From Moesziomyces globuligerus (Eukaryota; Basidiomycota; Ustilaginomycetes; Ustilaginales; Ustilaginaceae), in the NCBI GenBank assembly GCA_030849465.1, contig JARVLF010000023.1, positions 326,575-390,574 on the forward strand: a stretch of 64,000 bases of DNA, read 5' to 3'. Below the pieces are notes generated by a model. The model searched no databases. It was given only the letters and a program-made list of their open reading frames with translations, and was not told the DNA's origin. The first letter of the stretch is position 1; every line of letters begins with the position of its first letter. This document shows positions 55,701-64,000 of the stretch, piece by piece. The translations under genes were made by a program, and so were the position numbers.

Positions 55701-55870
55701 GATGCGGAGGAGGAGGGCTGTAGGTCGAAGATGAGATGATGCGATGTCAAACGGAGAGCAGCCTTGTGGCAGGTCTTGTCGCCTCTGCGCTGCAACCAGA
55801 CGCCTTGCAGTTGATCGATCTTTGGGCTCGGGGGTGGCACCAGGATTGCCGAAGAGGAGGCCGAGGCCAT
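52724..55870 (-). CDS. YMR1: Myotubularin-family phosphoinositide 3-phosphatase
   Basis: A 1048-residue enzyme that removes the 3-phosphate from PI3P (and PI(3,5)P2) on endosomal and vacuolar membranes. ATG at 55868-55870. A GRAM/PH-like domain lies at about 10-130. The myotubularin phosphatase domain spans about 150-640. The active-site loop is HCSDGWDRTSQLAA, with Cys435 and Arg441 of the CX5R motif, so the enzyme is predicted active. FGHKFTDRGG and the block beginning PVFHQFLDCMWQIMRQFP are also family-typical. The C-terminal 350 residues are Ser/Ala/Gly-rich and disordered. Yeast Ymr1 has 688 residues, so the tail is an extension. It is convergent with VTI1 (195 bp) and divergent from the RRN6-like gene. 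Confidence 0.93.
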   Translation of the reverse strand: MASASSSAILVPPPSPKIDQLQGVWLQRRGDKTCHKAALRLTSHHLIFDLQPSSSASDRTAPRTHAVPLSLILKATRIPSLRISAQASQPSQRIYPITLFLKNFDSAALAVHSENDQAAVFDSLKECAILTDISQLYAFYYQPASLDPAAARSHTSRIYDPKQEFARQGLGSRSKAWRFTDINAQYAFCATYPALMAVPSRISDTTLSYAAKYRSKARIPALSYLHWANHASITRSSQPMVGLKNARSIQDEKLIEAIFTSHHFADPESITAKAAAEASGGAASSASGPPAIATVYGATTTNLIIDARPTTNAMANVAKGAGTENMEYYKGCKKSYLGIENIHVMRDSLNKLTDALRESEPIATFGMRVEALGDASAADAVTDGSGSVLRLHPSPVDPLALRKSMWLKHIQSLMEGSMSIVRNVHINSSHVLIHCSDGWDRTSQLAAIAQICLDPYFRTFDGLAVLIEKDWLSFGHKFTDRGGLKGSDRYFTVASKHSYASTNDADGDQEDTDSDLDKPSNPSGGGGFDSQAAANAFWGFTKQLTANFSAATSGATAGPKKGSNIKETSPVFHQFLDCMWQIMRQFPDRFEYASSYLVELLQAVQECKYGTFLMDCERERLAPCNEEGRVLPTLPSRTVSAWTYLLSSDVKQKHRNPRYQPELDDRDPKRKATDMGVLIADSRDVRYFEQLFRRATGDMNAALEKEADERRRARERLERAVRGNGAETPPPSDATRAEVMVEGGGPVAPSVPVPGAGELERSDAAIAVVGAGDPDPVLDPLASAAARIDVNTSSSGSARTANTATSPAAGAVDLASNTHIDPGQLSYQARQPRVRAQGAATSSSPAVPHHAGPLDPSISGQTNMPSAADAAANRMKNLLIGGWGRLQEAMASPAAAPSGVSPSSETAHPPYHTGSQAEGGYLPDSSARAATERRAGSQSSAWPIDADQSHQARTHTGAGAPAHTVHNPWAAATSVRAEMQREHVAMLSSYGVQDVGGTRHGPSAGGVQSGRHDQVPNGNDGRGDQVGSEVKPEGNANARITSDPLGVL

Positions 55871-56324
55871 GGTTGCAGACGTGACCTGTGGAGAGGAAGA
55901 GATAATGAAGCTTCCTCCTGCAGCAGAACGAGGTGTGTACGGGGAAAGAAGAGATCACGATCCAGTGCGGTGGAGGATGAGACGGATTGCATACGGTCCG
56001 GTCAGATGCACCAAAGCGCTTTAGGCTCCGAGCCCAGAGGTGTTGGTTAGGCCGAGTGGTCGGGGCGACCGACGCCTCTGGTCTGAAGCGCATCGGCCCT
56101 GCTGCAGATTCAGGGTCTCGTGGCCGCGTTATCGGTTCCCGGACCACGCGATCAACATGTGAGGCCGCTCTCAATTACAGTCGGCCATGATGCGAACGGC
56201 CTCGGAAGTCGGACACTCACCAGCTGGACTTTCTTCTGCCGGTTGGACCCTTGCGTGCTTGCTTCCCGCCCCTCGTTGCCTCGACCGAGGCCGCCCCGCC
56301 CGCCCATCTCTGCCCACACAACAC
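55871..56324. promoter_or_regulatory. Divergent promoter between YMR1 and the RRN6-like gene
   Basis: 454 bp between two start codons. An alternative in-frame ATG for the RRN6-like gene lies at 56187. No specific motif is called. Confidence 0.4.
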
Positions 56325-59300
56325 ATGGACATCCTTCCACCAGGCTCGAGAGGTGCACTCGGCCTTCATCCGGGTCCCAACCAATCCACCGAGGATGTCG
56401 AGGCCAGCATCCTTCCTTCGCAGCAGTGGACTTTCCAAAGTGATCAGCCCCACCTTGCCCTCCGTGCCCGGCTCTCGCCCTTGACAACTTCGGCTGCCAT
56501 CACTCAAAGCGCAACGCTCACTCCAGCTACTGCGCCTGTATCCGAAGACCCCCTTAGCATCTATCCAGACTCTCATGCCGATGCTGCCGCTTCCGTTGAC
56601 GCTGACATCCTCGCAGCTCAACGCTTCCTCCGCAACCGCCACCCGGACGTCGAGATTCCGGATTTCATCCTCGCCCAGGTCATACACGACAACGCCACCC
56701 TCCTCAGAGATGCTGCGTGTTCGCTCGACGGCTCCGTTGCCCTTGCCGAGGCACAAGCCATCGCTCTTCTCGGCCCGCTCACTCTGCCAACCAAACGCAT
56801 CTATGCCGTCGTGTGCATTGGTGGACCCAATCGGAATCTTCTCCTCCTTCATCAGCTCCACATCCACGCACGGCATCATGATGAGCAATCCTCAAACGAC
56901 TCTTCTTCCTCAGCAGCACCCTCCTCCCTGTCAGAGGCACCAAGCTCAAACAAGCTCAGCTTCATCCCCGCCCACCGAGCACAGCACACGTACAAGACCC
57001 CTATCCTGCAGATCCTATCTTCTCCCGATCGCCAGCGTCTCGCCGTGCGCACACACTCGAGCACCACCTTCCTCTCACTCGGCCCTTCAGACGCATCCAT
57101 GCTCGTCGATGCTCCCCGACTCGAGACTCTACATCACGTCCGCTTCGGTCAGCATGGTTTCACTCAGCATCACGACATCGTCTTCAGCCCACATACCCCG
57201 ATAGCGCAGCCGCCGTCGACCGAAATGGAAACATCTCTCTGTACCGTCTTCCAAGACACGAGTCGTGCTCTCAACCACCAGAGACGACGGCCTCACCTCG
57301 TGACACGTCCCCTGCACCGTCCTCGTCTCCGGTACCTAAACTCGCACCTCAGCGAAAGCACGCCCCGCCAAAGCTGGCCTCGGCGCAGACCCCTTCGGCT
57401 ACCACTCAATCCGTCCAGGTCGACCTCATCGATCTTCGGCCTTGCCTCGAGCGCTGGCACCAGCAAAACGACACCGATGATCCCGACGGCTCGTCGGCTA
57501 CGGATCCTCTGCGTGATGCCCAACCTTACCTCAAAGGGCCTTACCGCATCGCCTTTGGCAAGACGCAGCATTCTATCGTGCTGCTCTCGCGTCACTTGCT
57601 GCTGACCATCAGCCTGAGCGGAGGTGGTGCTTCATCCGACACTGCACTCGGTCCGCACATCGACACCGCTTTTCATTCTACTTTCTCCGTCACATCGTTC
57701 CGCAGGGCCTCCTTCGTGTCGATGGCAACGTCAGCATCTCCCTCCAACCATCCGATCATCGCCGTCTGCTCAACCGATACTATCTACTGGTTCCACCTCG
57801 GGCAATCGTCCCGTCCACTGTTCGCCATCTCTCATCACCGTGGTGACGACCGGTCTCTAACCCTGACGGAACTGCCTCAAAAATCCACTTCTCCTGTTGC
57901 CTCCGAACACGACCATCCTGTCACCCTCATGTGGGCCCTCTCCTCGCGCCGCAACAACGTGGTCTCGTGCTTCACTCTAAGCGCTGATACCAACTTGCTT
58001 GCTCGATCTGGTCCGGAACGAGATCAAGCCCAGAGCAGCCGCGTCGAGCTGTCGCCTGCCCATTACAGACTTGGCGATGCACCTGTCCTTCTGCCATCTT
58101 CGCCATCACCACCATCGCAACTGTTCCAGCAAACTGGAGCGCCGCCGCTTTTCGTCAGCAGCACCGAGATCCTGCAACAGCTCCAGCCCGATCCTGCTTG
58201 GCTCGAGTTCCAGATCTCGGACCGCGGCGCGCTGCAGGCTCGCCTCTTCACGATCGAGAAAGTGCAGACTGAACAACACCCGCCTCTACAACGAGACGGC
58301 ACGGAACTTGAAGTTGCCCCTCCCGCGGAGCCAACGGAGCTCTACGTGGATGATGCACTTTTCTCAGCTTCGGTCTCCTGCGAACCAGAGTCGCTCAGCA
58401 ACGTCAAGACCCGCATCGTACACTACCAATACCTCAAGCACGCCGTATTCTCTGCACGACAACATCGAGATGTTCGCCAGCGCCCACGGGACATGTCGGC
58501 GATTCAAGACGGCCTAGCGTCCGAACTTGATCAATTGTCGTCCGAGTCTTCAACAGCGCACGTCTCTACACATGCAACCACCTTGTCTCTCGGCCAACTT
58601 CTACGAAGTGCCTCTCAGCTTGGTGGCGCTGACACAGCGCATGGTGCTGATGGCACCGATGCTGCGGACACTTCACTCGACAAGCTCAGCACACGATCAT
58701 CCTGGTTGGTTGCGCTTGATGCTCCAGAAGGCGACAGCAGCGAAGGAAAGGCCGACTCAAACATCTTGGCCCTTCGTAGAGATGTCCGTCATGCTCTCTC
58801 TTCGCTTGGCATCTCTCCAGCGCATTACGCATGGTCTCGTTCCGCCAGCGCGTTCTCTCCGGCGATTGTCGAAAGGGGTGGCGAGGGAGCAAATCCGGTG
58901 CTAACGGGCCAGAAGGACCCGCTCGAGCACGTCTTGCATCGCAAGACAAGCCAATCGGCCTCATACCTTCCAACCCGGGCCACGGTGCAGTCTTGGAAGC
59001 GTTCCGAGCGATCGGCTCTGCAGCAATCGCTACAGACCGCATCACAACGAATGATATTGGATCTCGCGCTTGAGTCCGAAATCTTCATTCGACCCAAAGC
59101 ACGTATCCTCGATGAGGGTGCATCGACGCATCGCCCACAGCAGCGGCGCGGCACCAACTGGACAGCTTTCGAACATCGCGAAATTTACGGGTTCGTCGAA
59201 GAGCAGGGTGGCATCATGCCCCCACCACATATCGGCAGCATTGGACTCTCCTTTTTCGCGCCGCTCCGCAGCACTGACCTTGAAGCTGCAGCGACTGCCT

Positions 59301-60028
59301 CGTTTGCGCAGAGCACCGACGGACAAGGCCTCAGTGGTGCAGAACTCGAGGGTTTGCTGCCGAGCACTTCGTCTACAGCACGCCTGCTCTTGTCAGAGTG
59401 GCAGCTCGGTGAGGATCCGACCGAATACGCTTACGTCGATCCCTTCGAGGGTCTGCATCGGTTGCCCAGGGCCAGTCGTTTGCAGGGCTCCACCGCACGC
59501 GCGCGCTCCCGCTCTTTCTCGCGTGCATCCAGTGCTTCGACCGAAGACCGGTCCAGGAGCCGCAGCCGCAGCCGCAGTCGGAAGCCGCACGCGAGCGCTT
59601 CGCTATCGCAACCAAGCGGGTTTGTCTCTCCGGGTCCGCCCTCTTCGTATCCTCCTTCGTTGATATCACACAGTCAGCCGGTAGGCGCATCATCTCATAG
59701 TCTCGTATCTCGGCGCAAGCGGCCCCTCGATGCGAACATGGGCCGTCCGCATCCGTCGCTCGCACCTCACCTAGCCACGGACCGAACGCGCGATGCAACG
59801 GAACCGACTGCTTCGCATTCGACGTCGCAGACGGCTCCAAACGCACCTTCGGTCGCCCAGTCGCAGCCGGCTCCGCCAAGGTTCGGATCCATGATCGCGA
59901 CCCAGATTGGGGCTGCCAGCCAGACTGGACCAACTGTCGCCACACAGGTCGAAGCCGGTCGCTTCGGAGCACGTCCGTCGAAGCCAGACCGGCCACCAAA
60001 AAAGAAGAGACGCGCGAGCGGGTTCTAG
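56325..60028 (+). CDS. RRN6-like RNA polymerase I initiation factor, with an apparent one-base frameshift
   Basis: Probable subunit of the Pol I core factor that recruits polymerase to the rDNA promoter. The start at 56325 (MDILPPGSRGALGLHPGPNQ) is preferred over an in-frame ATG at 56187. The frame holds to about 57197 and the coding continues in another frame to 60028. The break falls inside a beta-propeller-like block: HHDIVFSPHTP is in the first frame and DSAAAVDRNGNISLYRLP in the second. It coincides with a C4 run at 57196-57199; no acceptable intron is present. Downstream come DLIDLRPCLERW and GPYRIAFGKTQHSIVLLS. The extreme C-terminus has the family hallmark: QTG repeats, VEAGRFGARPS, then PKKKRRASGF. 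Combined length is about 1234 residues. It may be a sequencing error, a mutation or a programmed shift. Confidence 0.7.
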
Positions 60029-60187
60029 TGTCTGCTTCTCCCAGATACCCTCACTCACATGACTTTTCTCGTCTCGTTTCGTCGGCGAAAGATGATTCAA
60101 AGTGTGCATTGCTATCCCAGTTAAAAAGAGACGGATTCCGGAAGCAGTCGCCGAGAAAGAGTGTGTGAGGCCCGAAAACCGCGAGTA

Positions 60188-62716
60188 TCATCCTCGCTGG
60201 GTGAGGTGACCAGCCTGACCCTTCGGATTGTAGTCGAGGTGAATGTAGGATCTCTCCACGCCGGTGATGTTTTCGGTGCAGTAGGTGATGATTTCACCCA
60301 GGTCGTGCGACTCCTTGAGCGAGATCGAGTGGGGCAGCACGATGTCGGCCTCAACGATGAGGTTGTCGCCCGAGTGGAAAAGCTCAAAGGCGGACACACT
60401 GTTGACCGAGTTGAAGCGCACAACGCAATAGAGGCACTTGGAGATCTCTGTGGCCGAGGCGACGGCGCCCGAAAGTTTGGAGACGGTCTCCCAGAGCGTT
60501 TCGATCCACTCGTAGATGATATAGACCGACAGCACGATGCCTCCGATGGGATCGAGCGCAGGCCAGCCAAGCCGGGAGCCCAGGATTGGAAAGATGAGTG
60601 AGGCGACGTTGAACACGACGTCGTTTTCGGCGTCCTGAGCCACGGCACGAACGCCAGAGGACTTGGAGGAGCGGTAGAGGAGCCACATGACGGTCTTGAT
60701 GCCGATGGTGGCAAGCATGAAAGCGACCCCGATGAACGGAAGGCTCGAGGCAGGGTCGGCATCCTCTCGGCCTGTAGAGAGCACCTCGCGCAGTCTGCCA
60801 GCCGACTCGATGAAGACCTGCACGAACGAGGCGATCATGAGAACGGAAAAGATGACGACGCCGAGGGGTTCGAGACGCTGCTTGCCGACAGGATACTTGT
60901 ACATGGTCTTCCAGGAGCGGTATGCGATGGCCTTGGAGGTGGCGAAGATGATAATGGTGGACAGGAGATCCAGAGCGCTGTCAACGAAGGAGGCGATGAG
61001 CGAGACAGAGTTAGAGGAAAGCACGGCGACACCCTTGCCGGCGAGGAGGAGGATATTGATGAATAAGTTGATGTTGATGGCGAATTGGACGGAGCGAGAT
61101 GTTTCTTCTTCCTTTGCGCGACCGGGGACGGTGCTGAGCAGCGCCTGTCTCTCCTCCTCCTGAGAAGCGTAGGGGCGATGGCCGCGCTCTCGGCTGGGAT
61201 CGCGAAGCAAGCTGGCACGGTGTCGGGTGGACTGATAGAGTTTGACGCCGTCGGGAGGGTTGGAAGCGATGTTGTCGGTGGCGGCATCGACGTCCTCAGA
61301 GACCTTGTCCGCTTGATTGGGCCGGATGGTGGTTGCTCTGGAGCCTGATGACGAGACGCCCTCTTGAGGCGTTTGTGCGCCGCTGGCCGAGGCCGGGGTG
61401 TTGACGCCCGAGGAGAGGGCAAGCTGGGACTCGGAGCGGCGGATCTGTTCGATGCGGCCTTCGCGACGGAGTTTGTCGAAGAGCTGACCGGCAGTGGAGG
61501 TCGAGGTGGCGCCGTAGTCGCGACGCGGCGAAAAGGTGCGGTCTCCATCAAGCGCGCTGGGGGAGGAGGAAAGGACAGGGCCATTCGGGTTGCGAAGGCG
61601 GTCATCGCGCTCTTCGTCTTCCTCTTCGGTGGCGGATGCGAGATCGAAGGGCGCGGCGCGGGCCCCGTGGTTGGGTCTGCGGAGTGAGCGCGGCTGGCGG
61701 CCTTGCTCGAGGTCACGTCGATCGTTGGGGCGCGGACTTGAGCTTGAGCCGAACCAGAGGCCACTGAACGCATCGATGGCCTTGGCACTGAAGCTACGCT
61801 TGAGGGCGCGCTTTCTGGCGCGAGAGTCTTCCTCCTCTGTCTGTTCCTCGTCAGAGACGTTGCCGTCGCTTTCTGCAGCGGCGTTGCGGCCATTCTGGTG
61901 TTTGTGCTTGGGGCGGCGCTTGTGCTTGGCGGATGGATGGATGCGATGTTTGTTCTTGGCAGCGATCTCGTCTTGCTGGTCAAAGCGGCGCATGACTTCG
62001 TCTGGGAAGCGAGAGTCGAGGATCTCGTCGACTTCTCTCCAGCCGTCGAGCGTCTCATTGAGGCGCTCGTAATACTCGCACACGGCTGCGGCCTTCGACC
62101 AGCCGAGATGTTTGGTACGGTGCTTGATCTCCTCGTCGGAGACTCTGTGATCTTCAAAGTAGTTGGAGCGATAGTCGACCAGGTTGGCGAGGGCAGAGAT
62201 GTTGCGGACGGATTCGGCCCGCTCCGGGAATCCGTGGCCATGCTTGCTGATCATGGCCCTGTAGTTGTAGGCAGAGGACGAGGGAAATCCATGAGAAGGC
62301 GTGGCGATGCCGAAGGAGCTTGTTCTGCGGCCCGGGTCGGCGTATGAGTTGGGATAGTGCTCGTAGCCTTCACCGTCGTCGGAGCTGGTCTCGGGCTCGT
62401 CGGCATCCACGTGCTTTCCAAAGGCGCGAGAAGAGGCTTCGCTGTCGAGAGAGGTGTTTGCCGCATCCTGCGAAGGGGCATCATCCAGTCGAAAGTGTAC
62501 CGACGAGGAGAAGGGGGCAGACTGGCCGGTGCTGGCTGATTGCGGAGGGTCACCATCACGCCTCGAGGTGCGACCAGATGGTGCGTCGATGGGAGTGCTC
62601 ATCACACCGAAGAGCCGAGGAGCGACTGCCTCAGCCGATCCACGCAAGCAACGATGGCGAGAATGTTGTGGAAGGGACAAGCAGGAGTCAGAGCGTATGG
62701 AGCGAAAGATTGACAT
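60188..62716 (-). CDS. Manganese-type cation diffusion facilitator
   Basis: An 842-residue divalent metal/proton antiporter. ATG at 62714-62716; a later ATG at 62602 (MSTPIDAPSGRTSRRDG) has a better context and could be the true start. The first 540 residues are a hydrophilic, probably cytosolic region, unusually long. Six membrane segments lie at about 543-750. Metal-site motifs are DSALD (579-583) in TM2 and DAEND (695-699) in TM5, both DxxxD. The manganese group has Asp where the zinc group has His in TM5, so Mn is the likely substrate. The C-terminal cytosolic domain spans about 755-842. Its target membrane is unknown (vacuole, Golgi and ER are options). It is the last gene before the telomere. 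Confidence 0.9.
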   Translation of the reverse strand: MSIFRSIRSDSCLSLPQHSRHRCLRGSAEAVAPRLFGVMSTPIDAPSGRTSRRDGDPPQSASTGQSAPFSSSVHFRLDDAPSQDAANTSLDSEASSRAFGKHVDADEPETSSDDGEGYEHYPNSYADPGRRTSSFGIATPSHGFPSSSAYNYRAMISKHGHGFPERAESVRNISALANLVDYRSNYFEDHRVSDEEIKHRTKHLGWSKAAAVCEYYERLNETLDGWREVDEILDSRFPDEVMRRFDQQDEIAAKNKHRIHPSAKHKRRPKHKHQNGRNAAAESDGNVSDEEQTEEEDSRARKRALKRSFSAKAIDAFSGLWFGSSSSPRPNDRRDLEQGRQPRSLRRPNHGARAAPFDLASATEEEDEERDDRLRNPNGPVLSSSPSALDGDRTFSPRRDYGATSTSTAGQLFDKLRREGRIEQIRRSESQLALSSGVNTPASASGAQTPQEGVSSSGSRATTIRPNQADKVSEDVDAATDNIASNPPDGVKLYQSTRHRASLLRDPSRERGHRPYASQEEERQALLSTVPGRAKEEETSRSVQFAININLFINILLLAGKGVAVLSSNSVSLIASFVDSALDLLSTIIIFATSKAIAYRSWKTMYKYPVGKQRLEPLGVVIFSVLMIASFVQVFIESAGRLREVLSTGREDADPASSLPFIGVAFMLATIGIKTVMWLLYRSSKSSGVRAVAQDAENDVVFNVASLIFPILGSRLGWPALDPIGGIVLSVYIIYEWIETLWETVSKLSGAVASATEISKCLYCVVRFNSVNSVSAFELFHSGDNLIVEADIVLPHSISLKESHDLGEIITYCTENITGVERSYIHLDYNPKGQAGHLTQRG

Positions 62717-63138
62717 CCGGCAGCGTCAAGGCAGCCAACAGATGCGCCGCCTCCGCCAAGCCTTCCATTGAGAATCGTGAATCCGAAACAAGAAACGCAC
62801 AAGCCACGTCTGAGCTGAGGCTCTAACAGAACCACATCTGAGCCATTTTTCTTATACGCTTTGTACACTCTGCCTGTTCAAGAAACCTTTGTGTTACAGG
62901 CCTGGATCAGACCCTGATCGACGCAGGCACGTGTGGAGGGCGCAGGCGAAAATCCGTAGCACGGGCTACGAGCGCGTCAAGTCGCGGTCCGGCAAGTGGA
63001 GGCCACTCGACGAATGCCGGCAATAATTTGCCGAGTGAGGCCCACTCGACGGACGGCCTATGGCGACCCCGGAAAACAACGAGCGGGTCATACGATGGAC
63101 GGACCCGGCTCGGAGACAAAGGGGAGGAGGAGAGGGGT

Positions 63139-63164
63139 GCTTGTTGGCCCAGGGGGCAACAAGC
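63139..63164. repeat. Hairpin, 8-bp stem
   Basis: GCTTGTTG (63139-63146) and CAACAAGC (63157-63164) are perfect reverse complements, with a 10-nt loop of G and C that can partly pair too. It directly follows a purine-rich tract. Confidence 0.7.
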
Positions 63165-63332
63165 GTAATGTGCAAAGGGGAGTCATGCACAAGAGGAGGC
63201 CTGAGCTCTAGGGGGTGGGCGAAACCTCCTGGCATCAATGAGATGCTAGCAGGGGCCGTTCGAGACGGCGCCTTGCCACACGCGGGCCCTCCTGGTGAGG
63301 GCAAGTACTTATAGCTTCAGCTCACCGAGTGC

Positions 63333-63351
63333 GATGGGGCTGCGCCCCATC
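63333..63351. repeat. Hairpin, 8-bp stem with 3-nt loop
   Basis: GATGGGGC (63333-63340), loop TGC, GCCCCATC (63344-63351). Confidence 0.75.
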
Positions 63352-63686
63352 CACTCTACTTTACTTTACAGCACTCAGTCGTTATCATTCGTCAGTATCA
63401 CTGTCTTTCAGTCCATTTGTCTCACAGTAGCAATCGCAGGGCGTTGCTACTACTTGCGTGTGTGTTGTATCACCGCTTCAGACGCCGTCAACACCTCCAT
63501 CGGCGCTACGGCACCTACACCGTAGGCAGTACCTCCACTGCGGCCCTGGAACCTCCACCAGTGCCCGACAACCGTCTGAGCATTACGAGCACTCGTGCGA
63601 AGACGGAGGTCCTCGCCACGACGCCCCAAGGCGTCTGCAACCATCGAGTTGTGCCGCGCTACCTCTGAACGGGGTGCTCACAGCGG

Positions 63687-63805
63687 TCAGCCGTTATCCG
63701 TTGAGTCGCGTCGACTCGCCGTACAACTCAAGCCATTCGGCGAGTCCACGCCACTTGCCAAATAAATCAAGTCATTTGTCGAGTTCACGTCACTCGCCGA
63801 ATAAG
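63687..63805. repeat. Degenerate 39-bp subtelomeric tandem repeat, three units
   Basis: Units at 63728-63766 and 63767-63805 are 39 bp each and align without gaps (both start TCAAG and share a GAGT-CACG-CACT-GCC pattern, ending AATAA). A more diverged unit of about 41 bp precedes them (63687-63727). The array ends 11 bp before the first telomere repeat. Confidence 0.75.
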
Positions 63806-63816
63806 GGATTTTGGGC

Positions 63817-64000
63817 TAGGGTTAGGGTTAGGGTTAGGGTTAGGGTTAGGGTTAGGGTTAGGGTTAGGGTTAGGGTTAGGGTTAGGGTTAGGATTAGGGT
63901 TAGGGTTAGGGTTAGGGTTAGGGTTAGGGTTAGGGTTAGGGTTAGGGTTAGGGTTAGGGTTAGGGTTAGGGTTAGGTTAGGGTTAGGGTTAGGGTTAGGG
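63817..64000 (+). repeat. Telomere repeat array (TTAGGG)n
   Basis: About 30 TTAGGG units run to the window end with the G-rich strand 5' to 3' outward, as at a right chromosome end. Variants are one TTAGGA unit near 63888-63893 and one five-base TTAGG unit near 63972-63976. The array starts from a degenerate TAGGG after GGGC. Confidence 0.97.

Larger units (their letters stand above)
62717..63686. other. Subtelomeric region without genes
   Basis: About 1 kb between the last gene and the subtelomeric repeats. It contains two short perfect hairpins (63139-63164 and 63333-63351), a purine-rich tract at 63117-63137 and a TATA-like stretch near 63308. No reading frame with a recognisable product is seen, and no RecQ-like telomere-associated helicase gene. 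Confidence 0.6.

Noticed and set aside
57148..57167. Possible 20-nt GT-AG intron that would repair the RRN6-like frame
   Set aside because: Far too short for a fungal intron, donor GTCAGC is poor, and it would discard the well-fitting HHDIVFSPHTP segment.
1..64000. CRISPR arrays, bacterial operons, Shine-Dalgarno sites or phage genes
   Set aside because: The window is eukaryotic: spliced genes, Pol III genes, a telomere and fungal protein families. No regularly spaced repeats were seen.

Overview
The window is the right-hand end of a fungal chromosome. It finishes in about 180 bp of TTAGGG telomere repeat in the orientation expected of a right arm. GC-rich, intron-poor genes, two large Zn2Cys6 regulators, a dispersed single 5S rRNA gene, intron-containing tRNAs, an acyl-CoA oxidase with a peroxisomal signal and a small secreted protein point to a smut fungus (Ustilaginaceae). 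It carries a complete eukaryotic RNA-dependent RNA polymerase. Ustilago maydis is known to have lost its RNAi genes, so a relative such as the U. hordei or Sporisorium lineages fits better. The species is inferred, not proven.

Layout. 1-1865 (minus): DUR3-type urea transporter, cut by the window edge. 3201-3648: tRNA-Ala and a lone 5S rRNA. 4711-6624: long secreted low-complexity protein. 6887-11002 (minus): Zn2Cys6 transcription factor. 12150-17310: two head-to-tail copies of a Crypton-type tyrosine-recombinase transposon, one apparently intact and one wrecked. 18052-18152: tRNA-Phe. 18684-25057: a second Zn2Cys6 factor and a MINDY-family deubiquitinase. 26176-30630: RNA-dependent RNA polymerase.

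From 31013 to 62716 lies a compact run of housekeeping genes: CYP40-type cyclophilin, RQC1/TCF25, SCO1, EAF7-like NuA4 subunit, acyl-CoA oxidase, a small secreted candidate effector, a methyltransferase, pantothenate kinase, a CLD1/ABHD5-like hydrolase, a second tRNA-Ala, the SNARE VTI1 (two introns), a myotubularin phosphatase, an RRN6-like Pol I factor with an apparent one-base frameshift, and a manganese-type cation diffusion facilitator. The last 1.1 kb holds only subtelomeric repeats and possible transposon debris, so ordinary genes run almost up to the telomere.

The genes are not an operon or a single pathway. The most interesting parts are the tandem Crypton pair (the two copies differ largely at CpG sites), the RNA-dependent RNA polymerase in a smut, the frameshifted Pol I factor and the gene-dense chromosome end with a 39-bp subtelomeric repeat.
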